DNA of 9,935 bases from an uncultured Collinsella sp. (lineage in GTDB: Bacteria > Actinomycetota > Coriobacteriia > Coriobacteriales > Coriobacteriaceae): positions 1 to 9,935 of the forward strand of contig USJB01000029.1 in NCBI GenBank assembly GCA_900554905.1, in the 5' to 3' direction. A program made the position numbers and the translations under genes. This document shows, piece by piece, positions 5,984-9,935 of the stretch. The notes under the pieces are model-generated. The model saw only the letters and a program-made list of their open reading frames with translations. It made no database searches and was not told the origin of the DNA. Position 1 is the first letter of the stretch, and every line of letters starts with the position of its first letter.

Positions 5984-7216
5984 ATGGAGCGAAACGTAAT
6001 GGGAGAGCTGAACGTCTACAGGGGGTCCGGCGCGAAGCCGAACTTCAGCGAGATCGCGAGGAGGCACGGCATGGACCGGCACACGGTCGCCAAGTACTGG
6101 CGGGAGGGCGAGTCCGCCGCCGACGGGAGGTCCGCGAGGGGCAGCGCCTTCGACCCGCTCGAGGAGGTGATCCGCGCGAAGGCCCAGCTGCCCGGGATGA
6201 CCAAGATGGCAGTCTACGCGTTCCTGCGCGAGGGCCGCGGGGAGGGGCTGCCCGGGTACGGCGCCTTCACCGCGTGGTGCCGGGCCCGCGACGTGCCCTT
6301 CGGGGGCGCGGGCGGCCGCGAGCCGCACCCGCGGTTCGAGACGCCCCCGGGCAGGCAGCTGCAGTTCGACTGGAAGGAGGGCATGAGGCTCGTCGACTCG
6401 GAGGGCGAGGTCTTCGAGTTCAGCGTGTTCACCGCGACGCTCGGCTACTCCCGGAAGCACCGCTTCATACCGGTCAGGAGCCGCACGCTCGACGACCTGC
6501 TGTCCTGCCTGCTCGCCACCTTCACCCGCCTCGGCGGCGTCCCGGAGGAGTGCATCACGGACAACATGTCGTGCCTGGTGACCGTCTCGGGCCGCAGGAG
6601 GACCAGGCAGGAGAGGGCGTGGCGGTTCGCGCGGGAGGCCGGCTTCGAGCTCAGACTCTGCGCGCCGCGCTCGCCGCAGACCAAGGGCAAGGACGAGTCG
6701 GCCAACCGCTTCCTGAACCGCCTGCTCGCCTACGGCGGCGAGTTCACCGGGTGGAGCGGCCTCGCCGAGGCGGTGGCCCGGGTCGAGGCCCAGGCCAACT
6801 CGGAGCCGAACCGCACCACCGGCCTGCCGCCCGACGCGCTGTTCATGCGGGAGAAGGAGAGCCTGCGGCCCATCGGGAACCTCCGGCTCCTCGAGTCGAT
6901 GGTGGGCGACGTGAGCGTCCAGACCGTCCCGCCGACCATGCTCGTCAGGGCCGCCGGCAGGGAGTGGTCCGTGCCCAGGCGCTGCATCGGCCGGCGCGTG
7001 AGCGTCATAGCGATGCCCGGCGGCCAGGTCGTTGTGAGGATGGCCGGCGAGGAGGTCGCCGTCCACGACGCCGCGTCCGGGCCGTCGAGGCCCATCAACT
7101 ACGACCCCGACCACTATGGGCAGGCCCTCGAGGGGAAGCGGGGCCTGGCCGACGCGGACATCGCCGAGGCCGCGCGCGCCAACCTCGCGCTGCTCGACTC
7201 GCTCGGAGGGGCGTGA
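5984..7216 (+). CDS. istA: Inner IS21 transposase IstA
   Basis: A complete 410-residue IS21-type DDE transposase. A helix-turn-helix resolvable as FSEIARRHGMDRHTVAKYW (21-39) would bind the terminal repeats. The catalytic triad is D129 (QFDW), D193 (TDN) and E238 (KGKDES), spaced as in the family. The C-terminal part (about 315-365) is the beta-rich segment usual in IstA. The ATG at 5984 follows GGAGGAG (5971-5977) with 6-nt spacing. The stop TGA (7214-7216) overlaps the istB ATG by one base, so istB is translationally coupled. IstA pairs and joins the element ends with help from IstB. It differs clearly from the outer IstA in sequence and length. Confidence 0.93.
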   Translation: MERNVMGELNVYRGSGAKPNFSEIARRHGMDRHTVAKYWREGESAADGRSARGSAFDPLEEVIRAKAQLPGMTKMAVYAFLREGRGEGLPGYGAFTAWCRARDVPFGGAGGREPHPRFETPPGRQLQFDWKEGMRLVDSEGEVFEFSVFTATLGYSRKHRFIPVRSRTLDDLLSCLLATFTRLGGVPEECITDNMSCLVTVSGRRRTRQERAWRFAREAGFELRLCAPRSPQTKGKDESANRFLNRLLAYGGEFTGWSGLAEAVARVEAQANSEPNRTTGLPPDALFMREKESLRPIGNLRLLESMVGDVSVQTVPPTMLVRAAGREWSVPRRCIGRRVSVIAMPGGQVVVRMAGEEVAVHDAASGPSRPINYDPDHYGQALEGKRGLADADIAEAARANLALLDSLGGA

Positions 7217-7989
7217 TGGGCGCCGTCGCGGAGGGCAGCCCCTCGATCAGGGCGCAGGCGAACCTCTCCGCGCTCGGGCTGCACGAGATGGCGGCGTCCC
7301 TGCCCGACTACGTGAGGATGGTCGCCGCGGGCGAGCGGGGCTTCGCCTCCGCCCTCGAGGAGATGACGCGCGTCGAGGTCGCCGCCCGGGAGGTCAGGAT
7401 CACCAACCAGCGCATACGTTCGTCGGGGTTCCCCTACGTCAAGGGGCTGGCGGACTTCGACTGGGACTTCCAGCCGTCGGTCCCGCGCGCAGAGATCGAG
7501 GAGCTCGCGACCCTGAGGTTCGTCGAGCGGGCCGAGAACGTCCTGTTCGTGGGGAGCCCCGGCGTGGGCAAGACGCACCTCGCCGTCGCGCTGGGCATCG
7601 AGGCCGTCAGGGCGGGGCGCGAGGTCAGGTTCGTGGACTGCGCCCGGCTCGTCGAGGACCTGGAGGACGCCTCGTCGCGCGGCATCCTCAAGAAGAGGCT
7701 CAAGTACTACGCCCACTCGAGGCTGCTGATCATCGACGAGCTCGGCTACCTCGACGTCGGCAGCGCGGGCGCGGACCTGCTGTTCCAGCTGATATCGACG
7801 CGCTACGAGCAGCGCTCGACGATCATCACCACCAACGTGGGGATCAGCGGCTGGGGCAGGGTGTTCGGGGACGACGTGGCGGCGAGCGCGATCGCGGACA
7901 GGGTGTGCCACCACTGCCACCTGGTCAAGATAACCGGCAGGTCCTACAGGCTGAAGGACCTGCCGAGGGACGGCCCCGTCAAGCCGTGA
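7216..7989 (+). CDS. istB: Inner IS21 helper ATPase IstB
   Basis: A 257-residue DnaC-like AAA+ ATPase that assists IstA in target capture and strand transfer. Walker A is GSPGVGKT (113-120), Walker B LLIIDELG (170-177), sensor 1 TTN (205-207), and the conserved arginine of ADRVCHH is R229. The C-terminus ITGRSYRLKD (239-248) is the usual IstB ending. The N-terminal 80 residues form the IstB helical domain. The start is ATG at 7216 with GGAGGGG at 7205-7211; a GTG at 7213 is possible but too close to that site. Coupled to istA by overlapping stop and start. Confidence 0.93.
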   Translation: MGAVAEGSPSIRAQANLSALGLHEMAASLPDYVRMVAAGERGFASALEEMTRVEVAAREVRITNQRIRSSGFPYVKGLADFDWDFQPSVPRAEIEELATLRFVERAENVLFVGSPGVGKTHLAVALGIEAVRAGREVRFVDCARLVEDLEDASSRGILKKRLKYYAHSRLLIIDELGYLDVGSAGADLLFQLISTRYEQRSTIITTNVGISGWGRVFGDDVAASAIADRVCHHCHLVKITGRSYRLKDLPRDGPVKP

Positions 7990-7997
7990 CCGGAATC

Positions 7998-8090
7998 GGT
8001 GAAAATACGTTAGCGCAACCGGTGAAACCGCCTTTGCGCGAACGGCGCGCCTGTTTAGCGAAACTGGTGAAAAATAGATTGACGCTAACA
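7998..8090. repeat. 23-bp-spaced right terminal repeats of the inner IS
   Basis: GGTGAAA or its variant GGCGCGC begins at 7998, 8021, 8044 and 8066 (periods 23, 23, 22), ending with the tip CGCTAACA at 8090. The motif is the reverse complement of the TTTCACC/TTTCGCC blocks at the left end, as expected for paired transposase sites. Confidence 0.8.
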
Positions 8091-8095
8091 GACCT
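8091..8095. repeat. Target-site duplication GACCT, right copy
   Basis: Second copy of GACCT directly after the CGCTAACA tip of the inner element. Its frame continues the outer istA (GAC CTC TCC, D-L-S). Confidence 0.88.
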
Positions 8096-8282
8096 CTCCC
8101 GCGAGCTCGTCGCCCACGCCGTCGGCGCCGGCGCCGACAGCTGGTGCGAGGGCCAGTGGGAGACATCGCCGGCGCAGCCCGAGGAGCTGCCGACCCAGCC
8201 GGTCGGGACCGTGGTCGAGCAGATCGCCCCGCCCAGGACGAAGCCCGGTTTCGAGAGGTTCGACTTCGGGAGGGCCGAATGA
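8091..8282 (+). pseudogene. istA: Outer IstA, detached C-terminal tail
   Basis: Sixty-three codons beginning D-L-S-R-E-L and ending FDFGRAE, which continue the outer IstA in frame once the inner IS is removed. The tail is rich in proline and acidic residues (about 25-45 of the segment) and ends in an aromatic-basic patch KPGFERFDFG. The same frame is open backwards through the inner IS right end, with in-frame GTG codons at 8022 and 8067 but no ribosome binding site, so separate translation is unlikely. The TGA stop at 8280-8282 overlaps the istB start as ATGA. Confidence 0.85.
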
Positions 8283-9106
8283 TGGCGGGCGCGGGGGCGA
8301 GCCCCTACGAGCTCGCGAGCGACGCCGCGTCGAGGCTCGGGATCGCCGTCGGGGCGGAGGAGCTCGCGACCCTCGCCTCGGACCTCGACCTCGGCGACGG
8401 GGAGATGGCCGCCGTGGCCGCCACCTTCTCCTACCTTGCGGAGAAGAGGAGGCTCGCCTCCATCGAGACGCTGCTGAGGCTGAGCAGGCTGCCCAGGCGC
8501 GAGCCCAAGACCTTCGAGGGCTTCGACTTCTCCAGGATCCAGGGCCGGGACGCGGCCGCGCTGGGCAAGCTCCCGTCGCTGGCCGACCTCTACGCGCACC
8601 GCAACGTCGCCTTCGTCGGGCCCGGCGGCATAGGGAAGACGCACCTCGCGCAGGCCTACGGGCGCGAGTGCTGCATGCGGGGGCTCAAGACCTACTACAT
8701 CAAGGCGACCGAGCTCAGGGACAGGTTCCAGAAGGCCGTCCAGCGGGGAAACACCTCGCGGGTCGTCTCCTCGCTCGTCAAGCCGTCGTGCCTCATCGTG
8801 GACGAGGTGGGGAGATGCGTCTACGACAGGCCGTGCACCGACCTGTTCTTCGATGTCGTCGACAGGCGCTACGAGAAGGAGGGGCCGAACGCGATGGTCC
8901 TCACGAGCAACATCGCCCCGAGCGGGTGGGATGAGTTCTTCACGGGCGACGACACGCTCCTCTGCGCCCTCGACAGGCTGTTCGACAAGGCGTCGGTGTT
9001 CGTGATGCGGGGCCCGAGCTACCGCGGCAGGGGGCTCGACACCTACTCGGTGGAGGCCGTCCCCCAGGCGGTGAAGGTGAGGGGGATCCAGCCCGAGGGG
9101 ATGTAG
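8279..9106 (+). CDS. istB: Outer IS21 helper ATPase IstB
   Basis: A 275-residue DnaC-like AAA+ ATPase. Walker A is GPGGIGKT (114-121), Walker B CLIVDEVG (171-178), sensor 1 TSN (209-211), and a conserved arginine is R233 in ALDRLF. It is only distantly like the inner IstB and its C-terminus is longer and basic. The ATG at 8279 gives an ATGA overlap with the istA stop; an adjacent second ATG at 8282 is equally possible. The gene is intact, but the inner element now separates it from its own promoter, so expression would depend on read-through from the inner istAB. Its cognate IstA is truncated in this copy. Confidence 0.88.
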   Translation: MMAGAGASPYELASDAASRLGIAVGAEELATLASDLDLGDGEMAAVAATFSYLAEKRRLASIETLLRLSRLPRREPKTFEGFDFSRIQGRDAAALGKLPSLADLYAHRNVAFVGPGGIGKTHLAQAYGRECCMRGLKTYYIKATELRDRFQKAVQRGNTSRVVSSLVKPSCLIVDEVGRCVYDRPCTDLFFDVVDRRYEKEGPNAMVLTSNIAPSGWDEFFTGDDTLLCALDRLFDKASVFVMRGPSYRGRGLDTYSVEAVPQAVKVRGIQPEGM

Positions 9107-9157
9107 GGAAGCGATAGGAAAGTCATAGATGCGGGCGTGTTGGCTAAAATGGGTCGG

Positions 9158-9213
9158 CCGGGATTGGTCAATCTCGGCCGACTATATTTGGCTAAATTAT
9201 TCCGGCGCTAACA
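9158..9213. repeat. Right terminal inverted repeat of the outer IS21 element
   Basis: Pairs with the left end in four blocks at equal distances. A second copy of TTGGCTAAA lies further in (9140-9148, and 9188-9196 in the tip), and CGGCCG flanks GATTGGTCAATCT on both sides, giving local dyad symmetry. Confidence 0.85.
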
Positions 9214-9881
9214 TTCATGCAGTCATCTGCTAAACGAGTAATGTAATTGCCGCCCAATGAGACGTGTTTAACAGATGGACATTCTTCTTTAATCAGTTTC
9301 GCTAACGTAACTGCGGAAATCAATTGGAAACAGCCGCTCACCGAAATCCCAATAAACTCGATTTTTTCCCTCTGAATACGCTTAAGAAAGGCAGTTTCAT
9401 AGAAGGAAATAAACGGATTATGCAAGGTATCCGCAAGCGATTTCATTATTTCTGGTGTCGAATAATAATCATAGGGCAGATCTATGGAGTTGAACGTGTA
9501 TTTAACTCCATATGAGACGTGATTTATGATATAGAGTGCATTTCTAAAAATGTTTTCAGCATATTGTCTTTCTTTTAGATTAAAGTATCTCTTTGATCTG
9601 AAAATATCTTTTGCTTCGTCAACATTAAGTGCTGACTTTTGTATCAACTCGATTGTTAATTGAACATTCGAACTAAACGAATCCTTTGATTCCCGATACC
9701 TTTTACAGCACTCTTCGACATGTCTAAAAGATAGGAGGTCATCGTAAAATTCCACGTTTAAGTCAACAATGTCAACTTTGTATTGTTCAACCTCTTGAAG
9801 ATATGACTTCAAAACAGGCAAGGCAAGATACGGCCCCACTGGACTCCATCCTGGGGGAAATACTAAAAGCGTTTTAGGCAT
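9192..9881 (-). pseudogene. B12-binding-type radical SAM protein, N-terminal fragment truncated by IS
   Basis: The 229-residue reading frame starts with PKTLLVFPPGWSPVGPYLAL, typical of the N-terminal B12-binding (Rossmann-like) domain of radical SAM proteins, and reaches the strand FIGISVSG (174-181) and SLGGNYIT (207-214), the usual domain end before the SAM core. The CxxxCxxC cluster motif would come later and is absent. Native sequence ends around N223; the last six residues and the TAG stop are read from the outer IS right end. The start at 9881 is the first ATG after an in-frame stop, but no good Shine-Dalgarno is seen. Codons are AT-rich (about 37% GC), unlike everything else here, suggesting foreign origin. 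The exact subfamily (RiPP maturation or other) cannot be told without the lost part. Confidence 0.75.
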
Positions 9882-9935
9882 ATCAACGTCACATCTTTCG
9901 CAAATAATTCAATTGAAACACAACTACCATCATAA
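9882..9935. other. AT-rich upstream region of the truncated radical SAM gene
   Basis: Very AT-rich sequence to the window edge. On the minus strand an in-frame TGA lies ten codons before the ATG. No clear promoter or ribosome binding site can be read in 54 bp. Confidence 0.4.

Larger units (their letters stand above)
5835..8090 (+). mobile_element. Inner intact IS21-family element, 2256 bp
   Basis: Bounded by TGTTAGCG (5835-5842) and CGCTAACA (8083-8090) with a GACCT duplication on both sides. The ends align over about 33 bp: TGTTAGCG, AATCTA, ACCA and TTTCGC are shared at equal offsets. It carries complete istA (5984-7216) and istB (7216-7989) with a 1-bp overlap and a strong ribosome binding site. 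It has the same orientation as the element it entered and the same eight terminal bases, but the proteins are clearly different, so it is a separate IS species. GC is near 68% by eye. All parts needed for movement appear present. Confidence 0.93.
4577..9213 (+). mobile_element. Outer IS21-family element, interrupted by a second IS21 element
   Basis: The ends match as inverted repeats: TGTTAGCGCCGG at 4577-4588 and its complement at 9202-9213; TTTAGCC at offset 17 from both ends; ATAGTC at offset 28; TTGACCAATCCCGG at offset 42 (4619-4632 and 9158-9171). Identical offsets over 56 bp make the boundaries secure. It encodes istA (split) and istB. Subtracting the inner element and one target copy gives about 2376 bp, normal for IS21. 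No target duplication is seen: the flanks are AGGGT on the left and TTCAT on the right. The element interrupts a radical SAM gene on the right only. Confidence 0.9.

Noticed and set aside
5912..7114. 400-residue open frame on the minus strand
   Set aside because: It is the complement of the inner istA; very GC-rich DNA leaves long antisense frames open. Composition is dominated by A, R, G, P and L with no recognisable domain and no ribosome binding site.
6274..7215. N-terminal extension of the inner IstB frame
   Set aside because: The residues before 7216 overlap istA in another frame and are low-complexity; the coupled ATG at 7216 gives the normal IstB length.
7116..8282. 388-residue plus-strand frame across the inner istB and beyond
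   Set aside because: Only its last 63 codons are real (outer IstA tail). The rest is an off-frame of istB and the IS end.

Overview
The window is a mosaic of host-type chromosome and mobile DNA. No rRNA, tRNA or housekeeping marker is present, so the host assignment is inference. Moderately GC-rich genes with Shine-Dalgarno sites, GTG starts, two AAA-ATPase/nuclease-like fusion genes in tandem and very GC-rich IS21 elements fit a gut actinobacterium of the Coriobacteriia (Collinsella-like).

Left part (1-4576). Two diverged copies of a hairpin-forming 62-bp repeat (14-137) are followed by a perfect 24-bp inverted repeat (186-241). This abuts the ribosome binding site of an archaeal-type ATPase fused to a DUF234-like PD-(D/E)XK domain (257-1648). 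Five direct repeats at exactly 23-bp spacing (1700-1814) precede a second ATPase of a different family, AAA_14/DUF4143 type (1834-3129). A structured intergenic region with a Rho-independent terminator (3377-3422) leads to a complete DEDDh-family 3'-5' exonuclease (3585-4319). An AT-richer, apparently gene-free stretch (4320-4576) follows.

Middle part (4577-9213). This is one IS21-family element inserted inside another. The inner element (5835-8090) is intact: istA, istB, matching ends, 23-bp-spaced terminal repeats and a 5-bp target duplication GACCT. It split the outer element's istA 61 codons before the end. Removing the inner element plus one GACCT restores a 435-codon istA whose stop overlaps the outer istB start as ATGA. 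Without the insertion the outer element would be about 2.4 kb.

Right part (9214-9935). AT-rich DNA carries, on the minus strand, the first ~223 residues of a B12-binding-type radical SAM protein, cut off by the right end of the outer element. The missing 3' part is not on the other side (left of 4577), and the outer element has no target duplication. The two flanks were therefore probably brought together by a deletion or by recombination between IS copies.

How the genes relate: each istA/istB pair is a transposition unit (DDE transposase plus AAA+ helper). The two ATPases share a broad design (P-loop ATPase plus C-terminal nuclease fold) but belong to different families and sit behind unrelated repeat structures. 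No function can be assigned to either from sequence alone.
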